A stretch of 64,000 nucleotides of DNA from Incurvaria masculella (GCA_946894095.1 OX335646.2:11216077-11280076), one strand, 5' to 3'; numbered from the stretch's first letter, positions 12,601 through 22,800 are shown. The notes: generated from the letters alone by a model not told the origin. A program made the numbers and translations.

Positions 12601-15600
12601 TTTTAAACACAAATAACAGAATTTTGGATTTAGTTCTTTCTAATTCTAAACAGCTGAGTTTAAAATCAACCGCTGACGTGTTAAGTCGTATTGATAACCA
12701 CCACCCACCGTTAGAAATAAAATTTAATATAAGTATTGAGGTGACCAAAATGTTAAAATGTAAATATTTAACTAATTTTAATTTTTTCAAAGCTGATTAC
12801 GATAAACTCAATATAGAAATAAGCAAAATAAATTGGATTAGTGTACTTTCTAAGCTCAATTCAGTCGATGACATGGTTTCTGTTTTTTATGAAAATTTGC
12901 ATAGAATATTTGAAAATTGTGTACCACAGGTTAGAAAACATAAGAGAAACTATCCACATTGGTATTCACTAGATTTAATCAAACAACTAAAACAAAAGAA
13001 CAAGTTTAGAATCAGATTCAAGAAGTATGACAATCCAAGAGATAAGATTACCTACGAACTTTTACGATCCCGTTGCTCAAAAATTATAAACTACTGCTAC
13101 TTTAAATATGTCGAATACACTGAGTCGTGTCTTGCCAATCACAATAATATCAAATCGTTTTGGAAATTCATTGAACAAAAGAAGCAAAACAAAAGTACTA
13201 TTCCTCAAAATATGTCATTTGGTGAAAAAAACTCAAATGACGGCGAAAGCAGCAGCGAACTGTTTGCTGAACACTTTGCTTCAGTATACGTTAAGGATAG
13301 TTTAGCTACCCCTATTGTGACACCGGGTTTACCCGGTAATGCCGCGATATCTAATTCAGTATTGAGCAAAATCTTAATAACAGAACCTGAAGTTACAAAA
13401 ATTTTACAAAATCTGGACCAGTCCAAGGGTGCCGGCCCCGACAAAATTCCCCCTGTGGTAATAAAAAAATGTGCACATACCCTTGCATCCCCACTGACAG
13501 TCATTTATAATAAATCTTTGGTATCCTCTGTTTTTCCAACCATTTGGAAACGAGCACATATTGTGCCGGTGCCTAAAAGTGGCAGCCTTCATCAAGTTAC
13601 AAACTATAGACCCATTTCAATTCTATGTACCATTGCAAAAGTATTTGAAAAACTTATTTGCTGTGAACTAACTAATCACCTTAAATTATTGATATCTCCT
13701 CATTAAATTGCAGTAAATGCTTCCATATCACCTTTACGCGGAAACGTTTACCCCTTTGCACCAATTATTTCATTGATGGCAAAAAACTTGATGAAGTAGC
13801 TTCAATCAGCGATTTAGGAGTTATTTTCGATAAAAAACTGAATTTCAATTTACATATAGACAAAACTGTTTCAAAATCGCTTAAAATGATAGGTTTCATT
13901 AGACGCAGTACCAAACATTTTAAAAATCACAATGCTAAAATAACATTATTCAACTCTTTAGTGCGTAGCAAATTGGAATACGTTAGTCCTGTATGGAGTC
14001 CGTGTTACAAGGTGCACGTCCAAAGAATTGAACGGGTACAAAAACTATTTTTGTATCACTTATCTTACTCTGACAGACGTGCCCGTTCTCTTCCACATTA
14101 CACAGATAGACTATCATTCTATGCCATCCGGACACTTGAACACAGAAGACTAGTAATTGACACCACATTCCTTTATAAAATCATAAACAACCTTCTGAAC
14201 TGCTCTTTTTTAATTGATCAAATACAATTTAATATACCTAGGTTAAATTCGCGGCCTATTAACTTCATTCCCCTAAATATTAAAAGATATCACACCAAGC
14301 TGGGACGAAACTCAGCTCTTCCAAGAATGTGCTCATACTACAACAGTCTTACGAAAACACACAGCATCGATATTACCATATCCTCATTATCAGCCTTTAA
14401 AAAAATTGTCAGTAATACTTAACTTTTTCATTTGTTAAATATTGTTTGTGTTATGTGTTTTTTTTTTCTTTCTTTATGTAAGAGTAATTTCAATAGCCTT
14501 TTCACATTTTTGTGATGTGTTTCATAGATGTAATTATAATAATATTTCATATTTAGCTTACTTATACACTCGGTAGCGTTTCGAAATGTACTTAACTCTG
14601 TTACACCGTTAGACTTAGACCCTTAAAAAAGAAATGTATATCATGTTGTGTTTGTCTATTATTAGTGATAGTTTCAGTATTTTTCCCGTATCTTTGTAAG
14701 TTTCTCTTGTATTTTGCGAAATGAGTCACTGTTGACAAACCAAATAAATAAAAAAAAAAAAAAAAAAAAAGATAATGGAATATTAAAAAGTTATAAAACG
14801 ATTAAAATATGCAACTAAGGAGACCTAGAATTCCTATTTCCAAATCCATAATTGGTGGATCCATAATGGATTGGGATCCATAATCCATAAGTGGACCTTT
14901 GAAGTTGTAGTGGAAGTTTCAGAATATTGTTACTTAAATTATATAAAAGTGAATGAGACCAATGTGAGCAAAAAATTTTTTCCATAAATAAAACTTCTTA
15001 ATTTCAAGTAACATTTCACTTTAATATTCAAGTAAAATTTAGTCTTTTGCTGACAATACCAAACTAACTGCTGACCCAACTATGAGTTGTGGACCATTGA
15101 GGGAAGACCTGGATAAAATACAAGAATGGTCTGGAGATTGGATAATCAAAACAAACCCATCGAAGTGCATAGTTCTGCAAAATCTAACCAAACAAACACA
15201 TACAAGTAAGAAATGAAGCCTTAAACGTTACTAAAACCCAGCTGAACCTTGATGTCTCTATAAGTCAAGGCTTAAAATGAGCCAGCCATATAGAAGTTAT
15301 TGTCAAACAAGCAAACTCTATGTTTTACATTATACGTAAAACTTTCCAACCGCTAAACATTGTAACATTTCTTAAAACCTACATCACGTATGTAAGGCCG
15401 CTACTAGAATATGGTCATCAAATCTGGAATCCATACTTCGCAAAGGATGGAGGCCTTTCGGAGAGTTTCCAAAGGAAAGCAACAAAAATTCCCAAGGAGC
15501 TTCGATGAATAACATATGAGGAAAGGCTGGAAGCACTCGATTTAACTACCCTTGAAAGACGTCAAGAACGGGACGATCTTATCGACACTCACCTTCGAGG

Positions 15601-18045
15601 CCATAGCCTGAAGATTAACAAAACACAAACAACTAAAAACCCCAGAAAGAACTTCTTATCAAACAGAGTTGTGGACCTTTGGGAACAAACTGCCAGAAGG
15701 TGTAGTAGGATCCCCATCAATAAACTCATTTAAAAACCACCTGGATAGATTTCCGGATTTAGGATCAAAGTTCCAAAATGCTTAAGGGGATAAATACCTA
15801 AAAACAACATTTTTCTGAATTCGATTACAGTTAAGCCTTAGTTTGTTATTACATTGAAAAAATACTGAGCTTATAGAACGTACGTTTGCGAAGGTCCACA
15901 TCCCGATTCTGTCCAAAACACTTGTATAATCATCGAAATATATTTTTTTTCTAAAAGGACTATTTTTACCTTTGAAAGCCATTTTTTCTGTTATCTTTCT
16001 ATTTAGAAGAATAAAATTTAAAAAAACTTATAGCTTTCAGCCATAACGAGGTACACATCCCCCTTGCTGTTAAAAATATAAAAACACAAGAAATTTATAA
16101 AATCAGACCAGTTGTTACCTTGCCATCAAATACGCGAAATATCCGGGAGCTCGCGAAACGTGCCTATCCTCCCGCTGACATGATGGCACTGGCTAGATTC
16201 CGCCGCGCGTATTCTTGACTTTACGCTATGGTATATAGGCGCCTTAAAGTAAAACAATATTCTTATCTGTGGAGCATTCTGGAGTTTTCCAGTACTGTAC
16301 ATGACAATACTTCCACTGTTCAGACTTTAAACCTTTTCTTGAAAAAATATATAAAAGTCCTCAACTACAGAGCTCTATATATATATAATCATATAATCAA
16401 TAGTTATCTAGACTGTCCGGACATCATAAATATGAATGGAATTAATGTCCCAAGCCGCGTCGAACTCGTATATGTACAAGCCATATGTACACAATATCCG
16501 CAAATGTAACAAAAAATTCACCAATAATACTACAATCATTTGAATATGTGATACGTACAACAAAAGATTTGGACACATAGACTTGTCTTGTAGCACTAAA
16601 TCTGATAGAAACAAGACCAAAAAGGAATAATATCATTAAAAATCCGACTGAAATATAGGGGATGTTGTACTTACTAGAATGCATCAACGATACTCACCGT
16701 GCCAAAATCCTGTGGCAGCATCTGAAACCCTAGTCAGACTTTTTACTTAAATTGGCGTTTACGGAACTTTGAAGTTATGTAAAAATGTCAAACCCGATTA
16801 CTACAAATGTTTCTACTTATTCTGTGGTTTTACTTCTTCAACCTGTCAAAATCCAACTAGGACTACCAAATTTCTATGAAAACTTTGATACGTGTGTATG
16901 TGTGCAGGGCGCGTGGGGTTACACGAGCAAGTGGACGAATGAGTACTCGCTGGTGCTGACGGGCGCGGCGCTCGTGCACCGCTACTACCTGGCGCTGTAC
17001 GAGCGCGCGCTGGCGCCGCTGCTGCACAAGTCGGTGGCGCAGGCGCAGAACTGCGAGGATATTCTGCTCAACTGTCTCGTGGCGCACGTCACGCGGCGAC
17101 CACCCATCAAGCTCACACAGCGCAAGAGATACAAGCCTCACCACCCCGTTCACAGGTTAGCTTCTTTCAATTTAATTTAATATGATTTATACAACATGTA
17201 CTCAAATAGACTGAAAACTCTAAGTTTACGGATCATATGATAGAACATATTTTTTTTATTGATTTTGTTTTTGCTATCATTTCACTCAGTTTTGTTTTTT
17301 TTTTTAAAACCATAAACATGGCAGACACAGAATTTTTTTACCTAATATTAGGTACCAAATATCAATTAGGTTGATCTCTCAATCATTGCAGTAAAAAATG
17401 CCTTAACATAGGATCAATATGCGAATCTAGTAACATGTAGATTCGTATGTAATCAAGAAATTCCATGGCTGACGTAATTGTCAGGATTGCTCAACGGTAA
17501 AGCAGTGTACATCCAAAGGTCGCAGGTTTGAATCCTACTTCCGACTAATGTCCTGACCAATATAACTCATCACAAATGACGAGAAAGAAATGAAATCTGA
17601 TCACAATGCTTCTATGTAGATGTCATTGGATAATCTCAAATGAACTATCAAGTAAATTGAATCAGTGATTTTATTAGTAAATGTTTATTTAACTAGATAT
17701 GGATAGCTAATACCATGTCATGATATTAGCTTAACACACCACATGGGAACTAGGTGCCATGTTAGGACCTTCCTTATATTATATTTCTCGGCTTGAAACC
17801 TCCGAAACTGTTCGCTTGTTTACTGCCTCGTCCTCACGTAAATGTCTAATGGCAATCACGGCAGGTCCCCGTGGAACGACCCGGACCACTTCATCCAGCG
17901 GCAGTCGTGCCTGAACACGTTCGCAGCGGTGTGGGGCTACATGCCGCTGGTGCGGTCGCGCGCGCGCCTTGACCCGCTGCTCTTCAAGGACTCCGTCTCC
18001 AACCTGCGCAAGAAGTACCGCCAGATGGAGCTGGTGCCCAGCTAG
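3428..18045 (+). CDS. ttv: Exostosin-1 / tout-velu (heparan sulfate co-polymerase), 3' six exons
   Basis: EXT1-type exostosins are Golgi type II membrane glycosyltransferases that, with EXT2, polymerise the GlcA/GlcNAc backbone of heparan sulfate. Coding exons read 3428-3629, 7444-7563, 9169-9632, 10004-10184, 16908-17155 and 17865-18045. All junctions are AG/GT and phases agree (the first exon has one leading base; two junctions are phase 2). The 1,396 coding nt give about 464 residues ending at TAG 18043-18045. Family signatures in order: [80 protein letters not shown] and [11 protein letters not shown], colinear with the end of the GT47 domain and the whole GT64 domain. Exons are far GC-richer than introns. 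Upstream exons (signal anchor and most of GT47) lie outside the window. EXT1 fits better than EXT2 or EXTL by these motifs. Confidence 0.95.
3800..4102 (+). mobile_element. Dispersed element K, copy 2
   Basis: Sense copy beginning AAAAAACCGGCCAAGTGCG and ending gggtacggaatcctaaa, with four GACG repeats near 4024-4040. It sits between EXT1 exon A and its decayed duplicates. Confidence 0.8.
4150..4397 (+). pseudogene. Three decayed tandem copies of EXT1 exon A 3' half
   Basis: Copy 1 (about 4150-4208) matches the end of exon A and reads [14 protein letters not shown], but its donor is changed (cagttacgt). Copy 2 (about 4225-4330) is the longest. It is open across [16 protein letters not shown] and [13 protein letters not shown] and keeps a cag|gtacgt donor. 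Copy 3 (about 4345-4397) keeps only the LLSN...LPFDE part and carries an in-frame TAG. None has a clear acceptor with the upstream half of the exon, so they look like remnants of tandem duplication of the exon and its donor, not used exons. Copy 2 could still act as a decoy 5' splice site. Confidence 0.8.
4555..4795 (-). mobile_element. Degenerate 5S-derived SINE copy
   Basis: Antisense relative of the complete SINEs at 44001, 48315 and 55671. It contains diverged versions of the tail (acaccacttgggtactaggt), the body (taccacctagtaaataagg) and the 5S-like head (gaatccgaaccaggcca...ggtcacccacc). Many substitutions indicate an old copy. Confidence 0.65.
4796..6002. other. EXT1 intron with GC-rich patches; no gene
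   Basis: No exon recognised. CpG-rich patches at about 4970-5060 and 5560-5730. The long antisense frame across 5548-5904 follows the GC-rich patch and has no domain-like composition, so it is not called. Confidence 0.35.
6003..6780 (-). mobile_element. 5S-derived SINE split by a TTAA MITE
   Basis: SINE body in antisense at 6003-6152 (ggaattaggtgccac to accaacccgggcggg), resuming at 6711-6780 (accctt-like, then gaacctacagttttacatgg). Between them sits MITE family A. Intact SINEs read gcggga-TTAA-cccta here, so the MITE entered the SINE's own TTAA. The right-hand target copy has mutated to TTGA. Confidence 0.85.
6153..6710 (+). mobile_element. TTAA MITE family A, copy 1
   Basis: A 558-bp element flanked by TTAA (left) and TTGA (right). 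Terminal inverted repeats are GGTGGCCCATCCC and CGGGTTGGGCCACC. It has no transposase. TTAA target duplication is the hallmark of piggyBac-type transposition; the family assignment is an inference from that alone. Other copies: 34836, 41069 and 54127. Confidence 0.85.
6850..7015. mobile_element. Hairpin MITE family C, copy 1 (diverged)
   Basis: Near-palindrome built on ACTAACGAAAAG...GTACTTTGTGAC facing GTCACAAAGTACTACTTTTC. The outer GGCTGAGA-AAATAGTCG end is clear on the left only. Related to the well-preserved copy at 35485-35650. Confidence 0.7.
7112..7364 (-). mobile_element. Dispersed element K, copy 3
   Basis: Antisense copy from ttttagggttccgtaccc to cttagccagttttt, with an internal deletion relative to copy 2 in the GTCC repeat region. 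Lies in the EXT1 intron before exon B. Confidence 0.75.
7393..7421. repeat. Solo terminal repeat of MITE family C
   Basis: The fragment gttacgactatttatcccag matches the terminal repeat of family C (CGACTATTTATCTCAGCC) without an internal region. It lies 22 bp before the exon B acceptor. Confidence 0.6.
7444..7563 (+). CDS. ttv: EXT1 exon B (linker into GT64 domain)
   Basis: A 120-nt phase-0 exon between acceptor cggcag (ending 7443) and donor gtgaac. It encodes [19 protein letters not shown] followed by [21 protein letters not shown], matching the EXT1 segment between the exostosin and GT64 domains. A stray MITE terminal repeat lies about 20 bp upstream of the acceptor (7393-7421). Confidence 0.93.
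7958..8316. mobile_element. Inverted-repeat MITE family D, copy 1
   Basis: Terminal repeats GTAGTCCCGTTGTCACC..TTGGCGTTTACGG and CCGTAAACGCCAA..GGTGACAACTGGGACTAC, about 45 bp, around a CG-rich core. A second copy is inverted at 35933-36290 and a truncated one lies at 16745-16885. No coding capacity. Confidence 0.8.
8539..8814. mobile_element. Inverted-repeat MITE family E with nested LINE scrap
   Basis: Terminal repeats AACCAGGTATCCCTAAGCAT... and ...ATGCCTAGGAATACCTGGTT, about 45 bp each, including GGAGCAAAAAAGG. Its interior was entered by a LINE 3' fragment (8629-8739). Confidence 0.75.
8629..8739 (-). mobile_element. 5'-truncated RTE-like LINE 3' end, 111 bp
   Basis: Flanked by perfect 12-bp target duplications TCCTATACATTG (8617-8628 and 8740-8751). 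On the minus strand it ends in a (GAA)n tail. The stretch ccactgctggacgtatgcct is the familiar 3' end of RTE-type LINE ORFs (a -QQW- region read antisense). Confidence 0.8.
8880..8945 (+). repeat. SINE tail fragment
   Basis: Contains ggtatcagccatccatgtcc, the tail of the 5S-derived SINE. The remainder is not recognisable. Confidence 0.5.
9169..9632 (+). CDS. ttv: EXT1 exon C (start of GT64 domain with Ala/Pro-rich insert)
   Basis: The acceptor is ggcttcag (ending 9168) and the donor ccagg|gtaact; the exon is 464 nt and ends in phase 2. It opens with [11 protein letters not shown] and [17 protein letters not shown] and continues to [20 protein letters not shown] and VVVVWDSD, as in EXT1. The run at about 9345-9420 is almost pure Ala/Pro/Ser and corresponds to a variable loop in relatives; it makes this exon longer than in vertebrate EXT1. 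Reading-frame continuity into exon D is exact. Confidence 0.92.
10004..10184 (+). CDS. ttv: EXT1 exon D (GT64 catalytic DxD)
   Basis: Starts after tgtgcag (10003) and ends before gtaacc. It reads [20 protein letters not shown], then [20 protein letters not shown] and [10 protein letters not shown]. The D-G-D is the metal/UDP-binding DxD motif of the family (LDED in vertebrate EXT1), so the transferase site is kept. The downstream intron holds a full-size LINE insertion. Confidence 0.94.
10659..10740 (-). repeat. tRNA-like pol III promoter sequence in LINE 5' region
   Basis: On the minus strand it reads TAGCGCAGTGTGCAAGG (A-box-like) and, about 45 nt on, GGTTCGATCCC (perfect B box). Spacing and order are those of a tRNA or tRNA-derived SINE head. 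It lies antisense in the LINE 5' region, so either a SINE has inserted there or the 5' region was tRNA-derived. Confidence 0.65.
10877..11953 (+). pseudogene. LINE ORF1 (PHD-like finger, coiled coil), one nonsense codon
   Basis: ATG at 10877 opens a frame with C-x2-C...C-x2-C-x4-H-x2-C spacing ([18 protein letters not shown]) and then a CPSC pair: a PHD/zinc-ribbon-like N-terminus typical of CR1-group ORF1. A TAA at 11372-11374 interrupts it, but the same frame is open to TAG at 11951-11953. The second half holds the coiled coil ([20 protein letters not shown]) and the ORF1 RNA-binding fold signature beginning [17 protein letters not shown]1 proteins bind LINE RNA as trimers or oligomers. A single substitution would explain the break. 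Confidence 0.85.
12003..13706 (+). pseudogene. LINE ORF2: APE endonuclease and N-terminal RT, truncated
   Basis: The 567-codon frame starts [17 protein letters not shown], the N-terminus of the AP-like endonuclease. It contains FTETWLND (catalytic E), LILGDFNI, and DNHHPPLEI (the SDHxP-like end motif, here DNHHPP). The RT then begins with [15 protein letters not shown] and [20 protein letters not shown], followed by [16 protein letters not shown]. The frame ends at codon LLISPH plus TAA, where relatives continue with -QHGF and the catalytic palm. Nicking and reverse transcription by this copy are therefore impossible. Confidence 0.9.
13707..14422 (+). pseudogene. LINE ORF2 C-terminal remnant after deletion
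   Basis: A different frame (position 2 mod 3) picks up from about 13713: [12 protein letters not shown], then [40 protein letters not shown] and [18 protein letters not shown], to TAA at 14420. This is the thumb/C-terminal part of CR1/Jockey RTs. The palm with the F/Y-x-D-D motif is missing between 13706 and here: an internal deletion that also shifts frame. Confidence 0.85.
15030..15785 (+). mobile_element. Degenerate LINE RT fragment
   Basis: Broken frames encode an RT palm-to-C-terminus: [11 protein letters not shown] at about 15040 (the FADD catalytic motif with D changed to N), [38 protein letters not shown] (15391-15440) and [20 protein letters not shown] (about 15518-15575). Stops and frameshifts throughout. 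A second, older LINE unrelated in position to the 10.25-14.77 kb one. Confidence 0.8.
16745..16885 (+). mobile_element. Truncated MITE family D abutting an EXT1 acceptor
   Basis: Carries aaattggcgtttacgg, the motif ttctgtggttttacttcttc and the start of the core, as in 7958-8316, but lacks the right terminal repeat. It ends about 20 bp before the exon E acceptor at 16907. Confidence 0.75.
16908..17155 (+). CDS. ttv: EXT1 exon E (GT64 domain)
   Basis: The acceptor is tgtgtgcag (ending 16907) and the donor cacag|gttagc. The frame gives [40 protein letters not shown] and [12 protein letters not shown]. The 5' splice context of this exon is unusual: a truncated inverted-repeat MITE (16745-16885) ends only about 20 bp before the acceptor. 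Confidence 0.94.
17240..17390. repeat. Partial copy of TTAA MITE family B
   Basis: Shares gcagacacagaatttttttacc and atattaggtaccaaatatcaatt with the family B copy at 53755-54122. Terminal repeats are lost. Confidence 0.55.
17485..17640 (+). repeat. tRNA-derived SINE-like fragment
   Basis: gctcaacggtaaagcagtg (A-box-like) is followed about 30 nt later by caggtttgaatcc (B-box-like). The downstream tail catcacaaatgacgagaaag resembles the tails at 33690 and 48995. It does not fold as a functional tRNA. Confidence 0.5.
17700..17790 (-). repeat. 5S-derived SINE tail fragment
   Basis: Antisense tail (ggatagctaataccatgtca, acaccacatgggaactaggt, aggaccttccttatatt) without head. It lies just before EXT1 exon F. 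Confidence 0.7.
17865..18045 (+). CDS. ttv: EXT1 terminal coding exon F
   Basis: Acceptor cacggcag (ending 17864); one leading base completes the codon split at 17155. It encodes [40 protein letters not shown] and [15 protein letters not shown], then TAG. This is the C-terminus expected for EXT1. Confidence 0.94.
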
Positions 18046-18860
18046 CGGCGACCCTCGTGCCACCGCTGTCGCGACACATGCTGTCCTATCGCACCGCCTC
18101 TACTGTCTTGCCCTCTGCACCAGGTTACTTACACCTCATCTCAGGTGGATCCGATGTACTACCATGTATTTCCGTGTCATAACACTGTAAGGGGAAAAAA
18201 ATCCCTTTTACTCTAAAGTCAATATCAGTATAACATAAAGGGATATCGAATTTCGTCTCTCCCCTTGGTGTAACAGCATTAAACTATGTGTCCATGGATC
18301 AAACTGACATCACCGCAAAAAAAAGATCTGAGCAATTTATTTTGTTTCAACACCTGTTTATATATTCTTAAATAAGTGATAATTATTTTAGTTTGTATTT
18401 GGGTTTTTATATATTGCCGATTTATGCTGTCATATTTTACGCGCAATCATGCCATATCTCCTTACGAAAAAATATTGTGCATGACAACTGATTTTTTCGT
18501 TACCGTAGTGAACTATTTTAGACATGGCTTTATCCTATACCAAAGTATTATGGCTATCCTTTTTTTATGAGATGAAAACTTAATAGTGCATCCAGTATAT
18601 TGTATGTATAGACCATAATTATAGCCGTCGCCGGGCACCTTTTATGTGCGGGCCTGCTGTGGGAACACAACGAACGATACAGCTATATTGATTGATTAAT
18701 GTCTATTTTTCTCGTTTCCGCTCACATGAGAAGTGAAAAAAAATCCATTGAATTTTGCTGTATTTTTAAATGGACTCTAGAATGTTTTTTGTACTAATTC
18801 AATTGGTGGTTCATATCACTTATGTTGACATCTTAAATAAAATGACGCCGGCTCCCTTGT
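18046..18860 (+). other. Probable EXT1 3' UTR
   Basis: Non-coding, AT-rich sequence directly after the EXT1 stop. The first clear polyadenylation hexamer is AATAAA at 18836-18841, about 790 bp from the stop. A second, AATAAA near 19107, is possible. The end of the UTR is inferred from these signals only. Confidence 0.4.
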
Positions 18861-19471
18861 GTTGCCACAGATACCTAAATGCCGCTAAATGACGGAGCCG
18901 CTATCCGAGGAAACCAAAGCATTAGTAATTTATGGACACAAAACAAGCAACTTTTTGCGTTTTTTTTTAAATACTATCTTTCATGAATTTCCAATTAAAT
19001 GATTTCTCCAACCAATTTTGTTACAAGAATTATGACCCTTTTAGAAGAAATTTGAACATTTCATATTAGAGAATAATTAATGTGTATATAGTAGGTATTT
19101 CTTTTAATAAATTGACGCCGGTATTTCAGTAGCCCACGGCTCCTGGGGCTACGAAGGTATAGCACTTGTTGGTGCGCCATGTAGATATTGTTCGGGGTGC
19201 GTGTGGCCCACTTTACGTTGTCACTGCGCCGACAATACGAGACTGAATGTTTTATCGTGAATTGTACCGCTAAGTAGATATGTGCTAAGTAATATTAGAT
19301 GCGAGATAGGTATAAATAGACATAAAGATTTTTGTGCTACGTGGTGGTTTGGCCCCAATGTCGAGCATAGCAGTGCTTTTTGGGACAATTTCTGTGTTTA
19401 GATGTCATCGTTGTTAAATTTAAATTTATTCAAATACATAATTTGAACATCCTACCGGCAGGAAGTATCTT

Positions 19472-19850
19472 TGTATCAGTCAGAATATGGATTGTTGGAG
19501 GGGAAGCGAGCGAGACAGGCGTGGATCCATGGAAGGGGTATGTGTGCGGTCCCCCCCTGAGTCACAACTAAGGCAGTTTATTTCGATTAATACCAAAACA
19601 AGGTTATTAATCGCCGTGAGCCTCTTTACCAGGCATTGTCAAGCTATTGCATGAAATGGAAACGGACTTTTTTACCTTATTTAATTTCTTCAAGGCCATT
19701 TCATCGAAAATTAGTGCATAACATTTTTTTCTCATTCCTATTTTCTTAGATCATTTCATTCAAAATCACTGCAAACCTTTTTTTTTCTAAATTGTGGATC
19801 CGCACCTGAGCGAGCGACCTTCCCCTCCAACCATATTCTGACTCATCATA
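19472..19850. mobile_element. Inverted-repeat MITE family H
   Basis: The left arm cagtcagaatatggattg...ggaggggaagcgagcgag...gtggatcca faces the right arm tggatccgcacctgagcgag...cttcccctccaaccatattctgac, about 50 bp with small indels. AT-rich loop. No coding frame. Confidence 0.7.
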
Positions 19851-22800
19851 GTAGATTTACTGAGGTGTTTTTTTTTTTGCTAAACGAAACTCTCAGAGCT
19901 ACAGCAGAGCTCCCCAAAAAAACTCCCTTCAGGCTAACCATCGATAGCTCAGATCATTGCCTTCAGTAAAGTGTTTGTGTGCTTGCTCCACATTGCCCCA
20001 ATCCGTTTTACCCAAAGATTTAAATCAATGGATACCGCCATAGTTGAGTTTTTATAAATAAAGACGACATCTTATATGTTCTATCTCTGTCACCCTCGAG
20101 TATTGGATCTTTTTGTCTCCACAAAGGGGCAGACTGCAATGCAGCATCCACTGATATAAATATTTGGTTATACCATGATATTAGATTGCCTTATATTCAT
20201 AAGGATCGATGTATTTATTGAAGTGAGTTTGGCAGCAAATATGTGTGGTCGTACCGCTCTGATACCTACACCACACATATTTAACTTTACAAAGATGTTG
20301 TGTTCATTTATGGTAGCTATCGACGATAACTACTTTTAACCTTTATTTATCTAGTCTTAAATGCCTGTACAATATGCTTACCATATCAACCACTATTTAA
20401 TGGAAGAGTGTCAATTAGGGTCATTTGTGAGCAATCAAAGTGAAGGTCCTTGAATTAGAGTTAAAATCGAGCTAGTACCTACCTACAGTCAACATTTCTA
20501 TAAAAGTTTGCCTTATTCCGAGCCCTTTCGTCACAAACTCCTCGCATCATAACCACTTCTTTGCCCATGGCAGGATTACTCCACACATGCTGTATAAATA
20601 TTAATACTATGCAATGGAAGAGACGACCAGCTTTCTGAAAAACATATAGGTGTTTCTAACACTGACAATTGAGCATTTCTAACTATTTTTTTTCAATAAT
20701 GAATATATTTTAAAAAAATATGTCGACCATTGAAAGGAAAAAAACATACATAGTTCATTAAAAAGCTGCAATTCATATAACTTATGCACAAAATAACTTT
20801 TGAAAATACTTTTCAACAATTTATTGCCCTAAGGTTTAACAAGGGGCAATCGCGCGCTGCAGCCGAAACAATCCGCGGAAAACAAGGTTAGTGCGGGCAG
20901 ACAAGCCGTAAAGGTCATAACTTTTTCGTAGAAGCCTATAAATTTACATTTTCATCAACTATCCTGCTTAAAATCCATGTTTTGAAAATAAAATCTTTGG
21001 GCTAATTTCTTCTATGCTAAAGTTATGAGACTATAAAAATTTACATTTAATATTTCATAGTCTCTTCAGAGTGGCCTGTCAGCCATGTTTCCCGTACAAT
21101 CGTAATTCAATACTGAATACTGTTCCAATTTATTTTATGGCTGGTATCTTATATCAGGCGACCATTGCCTGTGCCTGTTTGTTTTTTTGCAAAATAATCC
21201 GAGTGAAATGATAGCTAAAATAAAATCTTCAAATCAATTTTCTTTTTTATGTAATTTGCTCTAGCATACAATTCTCGAAAGAGCAAAAACATGCAAGCAC
21301 AGGTTAATGATGCTCGTTATGAGATACTTACCAAATATCACGTAAAAACAAGAGCTGTTTTCAAACTAAATTTATGTTTAGGGGCATAGTTAAGAGAACT
21401 ACGCTACTGAACATAAATTGGGCACCCATCTTAATATTTTAAGAGAAGAATTGGGTCAAAACGTTTCATAGTCGAAGCATACATTTTGAGTACGATAGAC
21501 AAAGAAAATTTAACTTTTGAGGCTGCGGCTGTATATTATGGCCTTAGGATTGAAGTACGATTTTCGCGTTTTGGGCACTGTGACAGGTGCTCTCTCAAGA
21601 GGTTTTTTATCATTAAATATATAGAAATTACATATCAAACAATACGCTGGTAATTTAGGATGCTATCGTGTACCATGTATTTTATGATTTATATTCAAGT
21701 TATGGTAATTATTTTTTGTGCCTCCTTTTCGGGCGCTATGTACACGTGCTGTCCTTTGAATTAGCCGAGAAAAGCTATCAAACGCTTGTTAATGTCACAA
21801 ATAATGTTACTTGTCATGTCTGATAAGTTATTCTCCCAGCTGGCATGCGGACTTGCCTAGTCACTGACTGGCAACGGGCGCTGTGTGTCCGCTTCTGGCA
21901 GTCATTTTTTGAGAGGTCTGTCATTCAGAACTTGTTTTCTCGAGTCAATAAATTAAACAATCGTGTGTGGGTTCAGGCTGACACACACACAGTTCATTCA
22001 TACTGTTAACAAAAAATTGCGTTTTTTATAACAAAAATAAAGTTATTGCAAAGTTTGGTGATGTGACGGGCCCAAAAACCTTTTGCGACTTTTTCTATTC
22101 TCCTTTACCTTGCTGAGGTGGAACTCTGAACCTGAACGATATCTGTCAACTGTCACCATAACGAGAATAACAGAACCGTAGAAGAATGGTTCTATGGAAT
22201 AATGTGTTTGCATGAAAATCCTAACTTTTTTCTGGAATTTAACAAAATTAAATAAAACCTGTAAAAATGTATTCATTTGCTGTAATATCATATTTTATAC
22301 TGTATTGCAGAAACTAACCAATTTTCAAATTATTTTGTAACTCAATCTAATACATTAAATTATTCGATGGCGTTATAGTTCTATCTATATATCTATCTAT
22401 CTAACTATACACTCAGTCTGTATTTCTAGATAATGTTTGGAATAGATAGGCTATCAGATTAATTTCTAGGTGTGGACATGCAAACAAAACCGAAACTGTT
22501 TATTTTTGTTCTTTTTAATATGGTAAAATAGATAAATTCCACTTTAGATATTTTTTAAGTTGAGTGAGGGCACCACCTTTTTTTACTTTTATTTTTGACA
22601 CCACATGGCAAAAATCTCCATCGATATATCATACATGTTTATCAATTATTCATTGAGTTATGATGGCAAAATGGCAGATGGACTTTGCATTAAATCGCAT
22701 GTAGAACTATAAAAACACTGCCCCTAAATAATTGCTAAATAATTATGAGAATACGATAAACATATCTCAAAGGGCTTATTTAAAGAATTTCTGAAGACTG

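Larger units (their letters stand above)
10254..14770 (+). mobile_element. CR1/Jockey-like LINE with internal RT deletion
   Basis: Non-LTR retrotransposon in the intron after EXT1 exon D, same strand as the gene. Order: a 5' region with the lepidopteran-type motif cttcaaaaaaaggaggagg at 10258-10277, ORF1 at 10877-11953, ORF2 at 12003-13706, a deletion, the ORF2 C-terminus to 14422, a 3' UTR, and poly-A to about 14770. The PHD-like zinc motif in ORF1 is known from CR1-type elements, while the poly-A end recalls Jockey. The exact clade needs a tree. Flanking target duplication was not resolved. Confidence 0.85.
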
